A stretch of DNA of 64,000 bases from Trichomonas vaginalis G3. Lineage: Eukaryota; Parabasalia; Trichomonadida; Trichomonadidae. This document shows, piece after piece, positions 9,272-19,120 of this stretch; the stretch's first letter is position 1; each line of letters starts with the position of its first letter. Below the pieces are notes generated by a model. It was not told the DNA's origin. It saw only the letters and a program-made list of their open reading frames with translations, and did not search any database. The position numbers were made by a program, and so were the translations under genes. The stretch spans positions 20,379,411-20,443,410 of the forward strand of contig NC_067203.1 in NCBI RefSeq assembly GCF_026262505.1, read 5' to 3'.

Positions 9272-12200
9272 TTAAATAAATGGCATACAACATCCATTTT
9301 CACAACATACAGCCTTAGTGTGTGCTCCTGTTAATGCAGTCTTACCAATTGTTAAGCGAGTCATTGACCCATTTTTAAGTTGTAAATTAATATTCTGACC
9401 ATCAAATATCACTTTATCATTTATTATATCCAAATATTTTTTAGGTGTTAATTGTTTATTTTGTCGTAAACTAACACCTTTCATTTTTTGTGCAATCTTT
9501 TTAAAATCACTTCCATCAATTGAACCGTTGAATGATGTATAACACTTAGGACATAAAGCAACCATGTTATCACCTTGTTTCTCAATTGCTAAACCCAATA
9601 ATTTTTTCTCATGTGCTTTTTCTTCAGCTTTATTCTTTAATTTAGGTTTAAATTTCTCATCAAAACAGAAGAAATCAAAAGGTGCGAATTTGAAAATGTT
9701 TTTATCATAAAATTGTTTATCGGTAACAATTGCTTGAAATGCTTGAGTGTTAGGAAGATTTGGGTCGCCAGCGATTGCCCAATAAGATGAATCAGTATCA
9801 CCTTCAATGAAATGAAAACGATTAACATCCATGCATTTATACATAAAATCATAAATGAAAACTAAATACCAGTATTTTGCATTATCTAAAGTAAAGAATG
9901 CCTCTTGTAAACATGTTTCACATCTATAAAATCTATCTTTGAGCATCACTTGATATGTATCCTCACCTATTTCTCTTATGTTTTTAAACTTATTTGACAT
10001 ACATGCAACGCGTGCCTTCTGTGCATTCGTTATTTTAGTCTTTGCGTAATTTTGTGTATTCATTGCATCGTAACCATATGATCCATTAAGTGAAATCTTA
10101 CAAAATAAACTTTTTCCTTTATTTCCTTCTAATTCAGCCTTTTGTCTTTCGTTCATGAATTTCTTCGCAAATTCATTAAAACAAGTGTTTTTAGTAAATG
10201 TTAAAATTGATTGAATATCATCGATGATAAAATGAAATCTGTCGATTAGATACCATAGATAATAAGAAGAAAATGGTTGATATTGGTTGTGTGTTGATGC
10301 TAACTGAGTTAATTTCCTCTGTTTCTGGTCAACTGGTAGATTGTTTGATTTCATGTAATTATACATAAAACTGCCAATTGTTTTTTCATCTGTGATAATA
10401 TCTAAGTTTCTTATTATCGGTAAAAAGTTTATGTAATCATTAATGTATTTTTCATCAATGTGACCCTTTACTTCAGCCACGAATAAAGTATTTTTCTTTC
10501 TAATAATTCCCAATGCTTTTGCTTTCTTTGTTGCTGTATCACAAATGATAACACCATTCAATCTTCCCGGCATACACATTTTATGGTCAGTATATTGAAT
10601 GAAATCATGAGGATTAGATGAAAATGATGAAGGATATAATGAATTAAAGTCAACTCCAACGAAATGAGTCATAATGTTGGTGGTGTCCTCATTTGATACA
10701 GTTTTAGTTTCTGGATTATATGAAAGTTTATTAATGTGCGTGATTCCTTTAAGATTAACACGATGTTGAACATTTGATAAACCACCAGTAATTCCATTAC
10801 GGAGAATGTGATAAGCTTCAACTGAATCTAAAGTCATTGGTAAATTATTTTTTAATGCATAATTTCTTAAATTGATTCTTAAACGTTGAACATCTTCATC
10901 TTTATTTGATTTTACGACATTGCAATAACAACACATTAACTGACAATTTTCTTTGGTATGTGGTTTTTCATTATCGATTCTATCCAATGATGGTTTATTT
11001 GCATATGTAAACGCTTTACCACACATTTTGCATTTAGATGAAAGGATTAAATCGTGATAGTATTGAAAATCATCCATTGAAACATTATTTTTAGTATCCC
11101 TTTCTGCTTTTTCATCTTGTTTCTTATATGATTCAATTTTATATTTCCAATACTTTTTCGTTAATTCAAAACTTGATTCTATCTCTTCCTCAGGATATTT
11201 TTCATTAGGATTAAAGTCTTTATATGCTAAAGCGTAACGAATCATTGAAGCATTCGATGATAAAGAAAGATTATGAAGCATGTCAATTTTATAAACAAAT
11301 GTTTCTTCAATAATTTTATCAATTGGGTCAATCATAATTTCAACATCTTTATTGCAATAATGAATAAAATATTCTAATCTATTCTTAAATTTTTAGCATC
11401 ATTGAGATATATTTGATAATCTGAATCGGATATTGTTTCTTGTGTTAATGCTGAATAAAATGAATCTTTCGTGAATGGTTCCCTTTATATAATTCTTCTT
11501 CGTAATTTTCCCATGTGATGAATTGATAAGGGAAAAAGGATTTAACACGTGATTTATTGTTTCCGAAATCTTGAGTGAATTGGTCTAATGTCCACCCGCT
11601 ATATAATTTCTGATGTCAATAAATCTTAATTCATATGGACAGTTTGTTTTCTTTACAATGACTTGCTTAAATTGAGAAGAAGAACCCAGCATTGATTTTA
11701 TCTTCCATTTTGCAGTATTTAAATCACGAAGAATTAAATTTAAATCAAACTTTCCCGAATTAAAACCAATGATATTCACTTTATTAAATTCTTCATCTAA
11801 AAGCTCTTTCATTGCTTCCTTCTGTTTTTCATTTAATGTATTCATTAATTCTTCATATTGTTCAATATTTGATTTAGCAACTAATGAACAGGTTGAAAAT
11901 AAAAATTCAATCCAATCAGAGATGAACGAATCACTTGATGTTAAGCAAAAATTCCTCGTAAATGTTTTATCACGGTCTACGACCTCGCCGCTTTGCGGCT
12001 TTATTTTGACAGTTGATGATACCATAAATGGTTTTAAGTAAGCGTTCAAAGTTGCACATTCAGAAAGTTGAAGTTCTTCTTTAGTCTCTAATGTTTCGAA
12101 GTCAAAAGTAATATAATATCTTGTTGGTTTATAATATTCCTGCAAATTATGTGCTAATAGCCATTGATATATCTTCTGTTTCGTAATATGTGGTGCATAT

Positions 12201-12469
12201 GGTTGCTGTGTCTTTTGCAACTGAACGTCTTGAATTAATCTTCCATTATTTTCTTTACATTTCTCACAATGTTTTAAAAATCTTCTTTGGTTTTTCCTTT
12301 CTGGATCATCACGGATAGAATAAACTTCTTCTTTGCAAAAGGGGCAAACTTTATATCCTGTGAGTGCTTCAACGTCTGTAATTCTGTCAGCGTGAAGTTT
12401 TCCACATGGACTCTGTGTTAATAAAATATTTACTGTTTCAAATTCTGGATCTATCATTATTGATTCCAC
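9272..12469 (-). pseudogene. Protein-primed family B DNA polymerase remnant (PolB)
   Basis: The hallmark Polinton replication enzyme. Visible parts, N to C: a cysteine-rich segment (CPFCKEE, CEKCKENN); an exonuclease domain (ITFDFETLE for Exo I, IIGFNSGKFDLNLIL for Exo II); a zinc-binding HNH-like segment (CKMCGKAF, SLDRIDNEKPH, CCYCNVVKSNK); motif A (VDFNSLYPSSF); motif B (KISLNGSYGYD); motif C (EGDTDSSYW); and a C-terminal part with CPKCY. It would copy the linear element from a protein primer. The gene is broken, with about two breaks, and is treated as a fossil. It shows that P1 is a Polinton rather than a simple virus-like island. Confidence 0.85.
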
Positions 12470-12488
12470 TAATGGAAAGTCTACCTTG

Positions 12489-12734
12489 TTAATGTCTACG
12501 TCTTCTGGTTGAGGTCACAATAATAAAATCAATATTAACGTTTAACATTCTTGCTAACCTCTCACTTTCTGATGAAATGTCAAATCCTTCATATGCATCT
12601 ATGGCTTCATTTAAATAACTTCTACGAGTTTTAGGATTAACACCATCAGGAATGTTATAGAAGCGTTTAAATAACCTTCTACCTTCGGCTCTTATTTGAT
12701 TATCATTCATTTTAGCTGTTCCATTTTTGTTCAT
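12489..12734 (-). CDS. Small basic protein upstream of PolB
   Basis: An 81-residue protein with an Arg/Lys-rich body (EGRRLFKRFYNIPDGVNPKTRRSYLNE) and an RRRRH end. The leader TTTTAATTTTTATTCTTACATAA stands just before the ATG and matches the P1 promoter pattern, which supports it as real. It lies directly upstream of the polymerase on the same strand. In Polinton-type replication a small basic protein could serve as DNA-binding or terminal protein, but nothing here shows that. Confidence 0.55.
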   Translation of the reverse strand: MNKNGTAKMNDNQIRAEGRRLFKRFYNIPDGVNPKTRRSYLNEAIDAYEGFDISSESERLARMLNVNIDFIIVTSTRRRRH

Positions 12735-12801
12735 TTATGTAAGAATAAAAATTAAAAAATAAAGTTTATTTTTTAAAGTCCGAGACTCAGAGAGTCCAGG
12801 G

Positions 12802-12996
12802 TTAAAACCCATAAAATGAATTAAGAACACATAAATTTTTATCATCTGCGACGTGACGAATACATTTTAATTTACTCAAGAATGCGTACCCTGATACATT
12901 AAATCTAATTCCTGTCTTATTTAATTTCACAACTTTGAAAAGGAATGTATGAATAGCTATAAAATGATGAGAAGATGTTTTATGGGTTGCTTCCAT
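12802..12996 (-). CDS. Possible 64-residue protein
   Basis: A short ORF (MEATHKTSSHHF...) with a mixed hydrophobic and basic composition. An AT-rich stretch including TTTATTCATTTATTTCAG precedes it, resembling but not matching the P1 leader. No recognisable family. It may be a real small gene or a chance ORF between two better-supported ones. Confidence 0.35.
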   Translation of the reverse strand: MEATHKTSSHHFIAIHTFLFKVVKLNKTGIRFNVSGYAFLSKLKCIRHVADDKNLCVLNSFYGF

Positions 12997-13024
12997 TTTT
13001 TCTGAAATAAATGAATAAATATAA

Positions 13025-13764
13025 TGCTTATAACGTTTTCATATCTTTTATGTTCTTAATAACGAATGGTATAGACCTTTCAACTTCGTCTTCCTTCGGT
13101 GCTGTTCTTTCATATGAAACATTATTGGTATCTTCAATAATGAAACCACAATCGCATAAAATTTTATATGTACCAATTGTTTCTTTTGATATTTTATCTA
13201 ACAAATCAAAAACTTTATCAACACCTGTACATTTATTTAAATAATAATTTGTGTAAATATCATGGTCTTCTTTCTTAATCGTATTTGTTGCATATGTTAC
13301 ATTTTTCAGTGCTTTTTTGAATTTTTCAGAATCAAGAGGAGGTGAAAGTAATATACATGGATAATCTCCATCGTCAATAAACTGAAGCTTATGTTTATGA
13401 ATAAATTTTGTGCCTTCTTCTGAAAGTGTTTCGTCAATATCACCATCTAATAAATTTTAGTAGATTCCAAAAAGTAATTTTTATATCTTTCTTCATGAGA
13501 TTTCTGAACTGCTGATTCTGAAGCTGGGATATTCATTAAACCCTCTACTTCATTCTCAGCATTTCTCAATTCACTAATTCTTTCATCTATTTCATTTCTT
13601 AATTGTTCCAATTTCTCAATCTCATCGTTATAATATTCATCTTGTTTAATTTTTTCTTCAAAATATTCAGGAGGTGTTTCAAGGCTCTCTGAGCCCAGGT
13701 CCTCTGGACCATAAAGAGGAATATTCTCCTGTTTTTCAACTTTTTTGGGATATAAATATCTCAT
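13025..13764 (-). pseudogene. Unknown P1 gene remnant
   Basis: The upstream part encodes an acidic, probably coiled-coil segment (EIEKLEQLRNEIDERISELRNAENEVEG). Coding-like sequence on the same strand continues to about 13,025. The gene looks broken, about one break, and no family is recognised. Its first ATG overlaps the stop of the small gene at 13,764-13,937 in a TAATG arrangement. Confidence 0.45.
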
Positions 13765-13937
13765 TATAGCCTTTTTAGTAATTGTCCGTTATATTTAAAT
13801 TCATTCAACAATCTGGAAAACTCTTTCACATTCTGCATATATGTTGGATAAGAACCGTCTCCAAAATTTTCTAAAATATTTTCTAATTCTGAATTAGTGA
13901 ACTTTAAAGATTTCAATGAATTAGTTGTTATACTCAT
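13764..13937 (-). CDS. Small protein, 57 residues, last gene of P1
   Basis: An ORF starting MSITTNSLKSLKF and ending GQLLKRL. The ATG is preceded by TTTATTTTTTATTTTATAATAA, a good match to the P1 leader, which argues for a real gene. Its stop overlaps the next ATG as TAATG, so the two would be tightly coupled. It is the gene nearest the right edge of P1. Function unknown. Confidence 0.5.
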   Translation of the reverse strand: MSITTNSLKSLKFTNSELENILENFGDGSYPTYMQNVKEFSRLLNEFKYNGQLLKRL

Positions 13938-14049
13938 TTATTATAAAATAAAAAATAAAAAAAATAAATTTAACTTAGTTTTAATTTTACGTAAGAAGTC
14001 AATTTTATTTTTTTTAATGATTTATTTCGTTATGTATGGGCTGAGTGTA

Positions 14050-14235
14050 AATGTCTTACAATTTTGAAAATTTTTTAAATCTTAATTTATTCAAAAACGT
14101 GAGAATAAAAACCGTAAGAATCATACATTTTTTACTTCATATGTTAAAAAAAATGATACAAAATCGTTCAATATTGTATGAATTCTTACGTTTACAAAAA
14201 AAGTCACACAACCCTTCAACATATACTACTGAAAT
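14050..14235. repeat. Inverted-repeat partner at P1 right edge
   Basis: About 140 bases from 14,062 match the reverse complement of 63,862-64,000 with few differences, and weaker similarity continues to about 14,235. The segment contains TCATACATTTTTTACTTC and an internal near-palindrome (TAAGAATCATAC versus GTATGAATTCTTA). It is likely the terminal repeat of P1, with the second copy belonging to another element that begins at the window's right edge. Confidence 0.65.
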
Positions 14236-14600
14236 TATTTAATTGATTTTTTTAATTTTCCGCGAAATAATTAAATGGGAACTGCTATCAATGCTGAAAT
14301 ATACTTAATTCATCAAAAATATAATAGATTTCAATCCGCTCAAATAATTTTTTTATAATATTAATGTTTTACATCATTTTGGACAAAATAATTATTAAAT
14401 GTAATCAAATTTCAAAACTCTTTTTCAAAAATTTCTATGCGAATATTTTTCTTTGACATTGAAAAACTTTAACATTAGTTAAATCCACATGTTCCTTATG
14501 ATTTTTGTTTGATAAATTTTTACATCATTGCAGAGCTGTAATGAATTGAATCATTATTTTACTTCAAAATAATAAAAGTGACGGGGAACAGCCTTTTCAA

Positions 14601-15236
14601 ATGCTTTTTTTGCTTTTATCATTAATATCAGCCGGTACAGTCCCAAAGAGGACTAAAATACCTCCTATCCCAACAAGATCGTTTAACAGAAAACCAGTTT
14701 TTATATCTATTTCCGTTATTATCCCAATTGTTATTATTTCATCAATAATTGGCACAATTTTATTTTTTGTCATTGCCAAAAGAGTTGCACGATCCAACTT
14801 ACAATCCCCAGAATCACAATACGAGTCTATAGAATTTTTCGATGGCTTAATTCCAAAAGATCAATCAAGCGGTTCTCAGAAGCCTTCACCTAGAAAATCT
14901 TCTCAACTTTCGCCACTTATTTCAAATCCAACTTCATCTAGAGCGCATGAATCTGGAGATATAACCGAGATAAAATTTACACCACGCTCGCCAAAATCTA
15001 AGGAAAACTCATCAGAAAGAGCAAAAGATTCAAAAAAGACAAATCGTGATAACACAACTTCACCTCTCTTAAATAATTCAGATAAATCATATGAAGGCTC
15101 TTATTATTCTGACGAGGAAGAGTCTACTTTGAGTCTTGACGCAGATTTCCAAACCTATGAAACACAAGATATATCAGTTGATGATACTTCATCTGACGAT
15201 TCTTTATCGTTAGCAAAATTGCCAATGGACTTTTAG
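14601..15236 (+). CDS. Host single-pass membrane protein with Ser-rich tail
   Basis: A 211-residue protein. An N-terminal hydrophobic run (MLFLLLSLISAG) looks like a signal peptide. Residues about 32-58 (VFISISVIIPIVIISSIIGTILFFVIA) are a clear transmembrane segment followed by basic residues (KRVARS), so the rest would be cytosolic. The tail is long, rich in Ser, Pro, Asp and Glu, and probably disordered and phosphorylated. The small ectodomain is only about 20 residues. It resembles the short-ectodomain membrane proteins common in trichomonads, but I do not recognise a named family. Likely a real host gene. Confidence 0.65.
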   Translation: MLFLLLSLISAGTVPKRTKIPPIPTRSFNRKPVFISISVIIPIVIISSIIGTILFFVIAKRVARSNLQSPESQYESIEFFDGLIPKDQSSGSQKPSPRKSSQLSPLISNPTSSRAHESGDITEIKFTPRSPKSKENSSERAKDSKKTNRDNTTSPLLNNSDKSYEGSYYSDEEESTLSLDADFQTYETQDISVDDTSSDDSLSLAKLPMDF

Positions 15237-15545
15237 TCATTTTATCATTTTTTGTGATGATTCTATATGAATAAATTGTTTGTATTGATTTTCCAATTTT
15301 ATGCTCGATTTTTATTTTGTTTTTAAACTGCCAAACCAATCTAGATGCAGTGACTTCCATAATCCCAACAGTAACATCATGTGTAATTACTTCCTTATTG
15401 AGTTCAATAAAGATAATTTTAGTTTTGGCTCGGCTTTCGTTTAGTTTAATTAAAGAAATAGGGATCACACAGCATAGAAACATTAGTTTTGCATAAGTAC
15501 AAAGATTTTATAAACACCTAAATTTTCAACGTGCAATTTTTTATC

Positions 15546-18542
15546 ATGAATAACAATTTAGACTTTAACGACCCAGAATTTCAAGAGTGGATTCATCAGA
15601 TCAGCAAAAAGATAGCTACTCTGACTAAGATTGTCTTCCGTCTTCATGCAGAAGCAATTGACAGGAAAGATGAAGTAAAACATCTTCGAGAATCGTTAGA
15701 GGATGAATATGCTGCAGCTCAAGTAGTAACAAAGAAGGAAATCGATCGAGTTACTAATTTCATGCAAACATGCGAGCAAACAGTCGATTCAAATATAAGG
15801 CAGATTTACCAGAAAGAGTTTTCGAAAGTATCACAACAATACGATGAGCGTCGTGCTCAAATGGAAAGTCAGGCCCATAGAGTTGTCGAATTTGCCTCAA
15901 ATCAAATCGTTTTATACCAAAAACAGCTGCAGAACTTAAAAGCTATGCTTGAAAAACAAACTACAATGATTAATAACTCAGCAGCAGAGTTCCAAAAGAT
16001 ATCAGAATCAACATTAGCAAAGTTAGAAGAGAAACATAAAAAACAATTAACTCAACATGTCAATGTCGCTAACAAGAAGTACAACGAGATTGTCATGAAG
16101 ACAGCCAAAGATGAAGAAGCCATCAGACAGAAATATGAAGAAGAATTAGCTAAATTACGAGATCAAATCGCTTCAGAACAACAGAAAACAGCGGCAGACT
16201 TATTACAAAAGCAAAAGAAACTAGAAGCGAGAGTTAAAAAACTCGAGGCGGAAAGAGATGAAATAGTTGTTGAAGTTGATGAGTTGAAATTAAGTTTAAT
16301 TCAAATGCAGCAAGAATCAGAGAAACTAGCAGAGAAAATGGACGAACAAAAGAACATTATTATGAATAAATATGCTGAAGAAGAGAAAAAACTTGATGAA
16401 GAAGAGAATCAAATTAAAACTAAATATGAAGGCATATTAAAAGATCTTGAAGACCAAATAAACCACGAAAAGGAAGAGTCCGAACGTACTATGAAGTCAA
16501 TTAATGACCAATTAGAGCAGGAAAGGCAAGAACATGAAAAACAAATGAAAATTTTAATGGAGTCCTCAAATACAAACAAAGCAGATGGAGATTCGAGAAA
16601 GCAACAACTAGATAATGAGCACAAGATGGCTATTGATGAATTAAACAAGAGACATATGGAATATGTTGCTGAATCTCAACGAAAAGAGAAAGAATTGCAA
16701 GAAGAAATGCAAAATGTACAAAAGAAATTCGATGTTGACGTACAATCCCTTAAAGCAGCCATCTTTTCCGCAAAACAAAAAATCGAAGAAGAATTAAAAG
16801 CTTTGGATGAGAAAAATCAGAGAGAATTAAGTGAATTAAAGAAGAAGCATGATGAGGAAATCAAGAGACTTGAGCAAGAACTTAATAATTCCATGGCCCA
16901 GAGTTCAGATTCAGCTGCCAAACTACAAGAATCAATCCAACATGCTCAGAAGGAGCTTGATGACTTAATTGCTGCTCATAATGCCGCAATGGAGCTTCGT
17001 AAAAACGTAAGAGATCAAAAATTAAAAGAATTAGAGGAAAACCATCGTAAGAGAATGGAAGAAGCGAGTGAATTATACAAGAAAGACATGGATGAACTCA
17101 AAAACAAGAACCAAACAGAAATCGACGAAATGACGAAAAATCATAAATCAGAAATCGAAAAATTGAAGAAAGAAGGAGAAGAAAAGAAGAACAAAGATGC
17201 AAATGACCTTCTAGAAAAGCTGAAAAAACAAAGGCAAAACGATTTAGATGATCTTAAAAAGACCTGGGATGAAAAATTGGCCGAAATTCGACAAAAAATT
17301 GCAGAAAAAGAGAGACAAAAGCAAAATGCCGAAGAATTCAGGAAAGAAGAGATTGCTAAACGCCAAAAGAGGATCGATGAACTCAAGAAAATGGACAATT
17401 CGCGGTGGAAATCCGAAAAAGCTGCGATGATTGCGAAATTTACTTCACAATATAACGAATTATGTGCTGCCCATAAAGCAGAAGAGGAACAGGCCGAGAA
17501 ACTCCGTAAAGCAGCTCAAGAACAGTTCGACCAAGAGATGGAACGCCTCAAAAACGAATTGGAAACTGTTAAAAACGAACATCAAAAAACGGTTAGTGAA
17601 CTGACCACAAATTACAACGAACTTGAAGCAAATAACAGCAAAATCATTAAGGAGAAAGAAGACATTATTAAAGAGAAAGAGCAGAACAAGACAGCAGAGA
17701 TACAAAGGCTCCAAGACGAGATAGCAAAACTCAAAGAAGAAATTGATTTGAAACAAAAAGAAATCGAAAGCAAAAGTGGCGAAGAAGACAAAAGAAGGAA
17801 CAAAGAATTGGAAGATCTCAAAGATAGTCATGCCAAAGAGATCGAAAGGATAAAGAAAGCAAACGATGTCCTTCAGAACCAAAGAAAAGAAGAATTAGAT
17901 AAAATCAAAGCAGAAATTGAAAAACAAAGACAAAAAGGAGAAAACGATGTCAAAGACCATGAAAAGAAAGCAAATGAAGAACTTAATGGTATCAAGAAGA
18001 AACATGAAGAAGAATTAGATCAACTGAGAAAACAATTAGAAGACATTAAACAACAAATTTCAGCACAAAAGAAGAAACAACAGGATCAACTTGAAGAACA
18101 AGAAAAAGAATACAATAAGAGAATGGAAGAACTTAAGAAGAAATGGGATTTGCAAATAGAGAAACAGAAACAAGATATACAAAAAATGGAACAAGAAAAG
18201 AAAGAAAACATCGCAAATCTAGAAGTAGAAGCAAAAGATTGGGAAGAAAAGTTCGAAAATAGAGGTGCAAGACCTGAAGATTTAGAGAAAATTGCTGAAT
18301 TGGAAAGACTTATTGATGAGAGAACTAAAGCTTTGAATGAAGTACAGAGCCAGTTAAAATATTGCCAGGCTGAATTACTCAACAGAGAAACAACATTTAA
18401 CAAAGTTTTCAATTCAAAACCTCAGGGACAAGTTTTGTCTGCTTTGCAAAAGAAAGTTAAGAGAGATAAGTTGATGTCCGCTTTGGATCAAAACTCAAAA
18501 TTACCTGCGTTAGAGGCCAAAACTCCAACTCCAAGAAAATAA
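15546..18542 (+). CDS. FAM184-family long coiled-coil protein
   Basis: A protein of 998-999 residues that is coiled coil almost throughout (long runs of E, K, Q with heptads). Residues about 10-50 (FQEWIHQISKKIATLTKIVF, then HLRESLEDEYAAAQ) match the N-terminal FAM184 signature, whose animal form reads KMSKKIAQLTKVIYALN. The C-terminus has KVFNSKPQGQVLSALQKKVKR, a conserved-looking short module after the coil. The start is the ATG at MNNNLDFN; five codons upstream are open but begin with GTG. FAM184 proteins are cytoskeletal or centrosome/cilium-associated in other eukaryotes. A role in the trichomonad flagellar apparatus is inference. Confidence 0.75.
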   Translation: MNNNLDFNDPEFQEWIHQISKKIATLTKIVFRLHAEAIDRKDEVKHLRESLEDEYAAAQVVTKKEIDRVTNFMQTCEQTVDSNIRQIYQKEFSKVSQQYDERRAQMESQAHRVVEFASNQIVLYQKQLQNLKAMLEKQTTMINNSAAEFQKISESTLAKLEEKHKKQLTQHVNVANKKYNEIVMKTAKDEEAIRQKYEEELAKLRDQIASEQQKTAADLLQKQKKLEARVKKLEAERDEIVVEVDELKLSLIQMQQESEKLAEKMDEQKNIIMNKYAEEEKKLDEEENQIKTKYEGILKDLEDQINHEKEESERTMKSINDQLEQERQEHEKQMKILMESSNTNKADGDSRKQQLDNEHKMAIDELNKRHMEYVAESQRKEKELQEEMQNVQKKFDVDVQSLKAAIFSAKQKIEEELKALDEKNQRELSELKKKHDEEIKRLEQELNNSMAQSSDSAAKLQESIQHAQKELDDLIAAHNAAMELRKNVRDQKLKELEENHRKRMEEASELYKKDMDELKNKNQTEIDEMTKNHKSEIEKLKKEGEEKKNKDANDLLEKLKKQRQNDLDDLKKTWDEKLAEIRQKIAEKERQKQNAEEFRKEEIAKRQKRIDELKKMDNSRWKSEKAAMIAKFTSQYNELCAAHKAEEEQAEKLRKAAQEQFDQEMERLKNELETVKNEHQKTVSELTTNYNELEANNSKIIKEKEDIIKEKEQNKTAEIQRLQDEIAKLKEEIDLKQKEIESKSGEEDKRRNKELEDLKDSHAKEIERIKKANDVLQNQRKEELDKIKAEIEKQRQKGENDVKDHEKKANEELNGIKKKHEEELDQLRKQLEDIKQQISAQKKKQQDQLEEQEKEYNKRMEELKKKWDLQIEKQKQDIQKMEQEKKENIANLEVEAKDWEEKFENRGARPEDLEKIAELERLIDERTKALNEVQSQLKYCQAELLNRETTFNKVFNSKPQGQVLSALQKKVKRDKLMSALDQNSKLPALEAKTPTPRK

Positions 18543-19120
18543 CTTATTTATTAATATTTTTTATTTTGTTTTATAAATTTTTTTATTGTTTATGATAACT
18601 TTAGATTTTATAAAATTAGAGTTGCTAATTTGAAAAAGTTTTCGAATAGGTATCTTCTTCTCATGCATGCTATTATAAACTCTCATAAACACAGTATAAA
18701 CTATTGATTATCTCCCATAATATTGCTTTTGATTTTCTTTATACCTATTTCAACAAAACTTTTTATTTCTTTAATCCAACTCATTGATGAAAGTCATGAT
18801 TAATGGTAAACAAATATACTCACTTCGTTAAAACACTGCCATTATACTCAGTCACTCTATTTTACTTCAATATTGAATTAAAGATGCACTTACGCCCCTA
18901 TGTTATGGCATTCAATTCAATTACGCTTCACACCAGTTGTCAAATTTTTGAATTAAAGTGAGATGGGCGTAGTTGTAATGGATTCTCAGTAAAGAAGCAA
19001 AACATTGAGATAAATTTTGAAATTTATGAAAGGGAAACTGGTAGTTTAAGCTGTTGAGATGTTGATGCTGCAAGAAGTGAAATAAAAACTATATTCTGAC
19101 ATCCTGACAAAAATTTTAGA
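18543..19120. other. Host intergenic region
   Basis: About 580 AT-rich bases between two genes on the same strand. It holds one weak copy of a dispersed motif (GATGCACTTACGCCCC, 18,892). I see no gene or RNA in it. Confidence 0.6.

Larger units (their letters stand above)
1..14240. mobile_element. Polinton/Maverick-family element P1 (right part)
   Basis: The set of genes identifies a Polinton-family element: a protein-primed family B DNA polymerase, a retrovirus-like integrase, an AEP primase with SF3 helicase, a KilA-N regulator and a fibre protein. Most genes run on the minus strand and are packed with little space. The left end and any capsid genes lie outside the window. The right edge is placed near 14,240, where an inverted repeat shared with 63,826-64,000 ends; this limit is inferred. 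The element looks broken, with roughly three to five damaged genes, so it is a fossil. Age cannot be estimated because only one end is visible. Confidence 0.85.

Noticed and set aside
14597-14797. Minus-strand 66-codon frame
   Set aside because: Antisense to the signal and transmembrane part of the membrane protein at 14,601-15,236.
17141-18412. Minus-strand frames rich in Ser, Phe and Leu inside the FAM184-type gene
   Set aside because: Antisense of a Lys/Glu-rich coiled coil gives open frames of that composition by chance.
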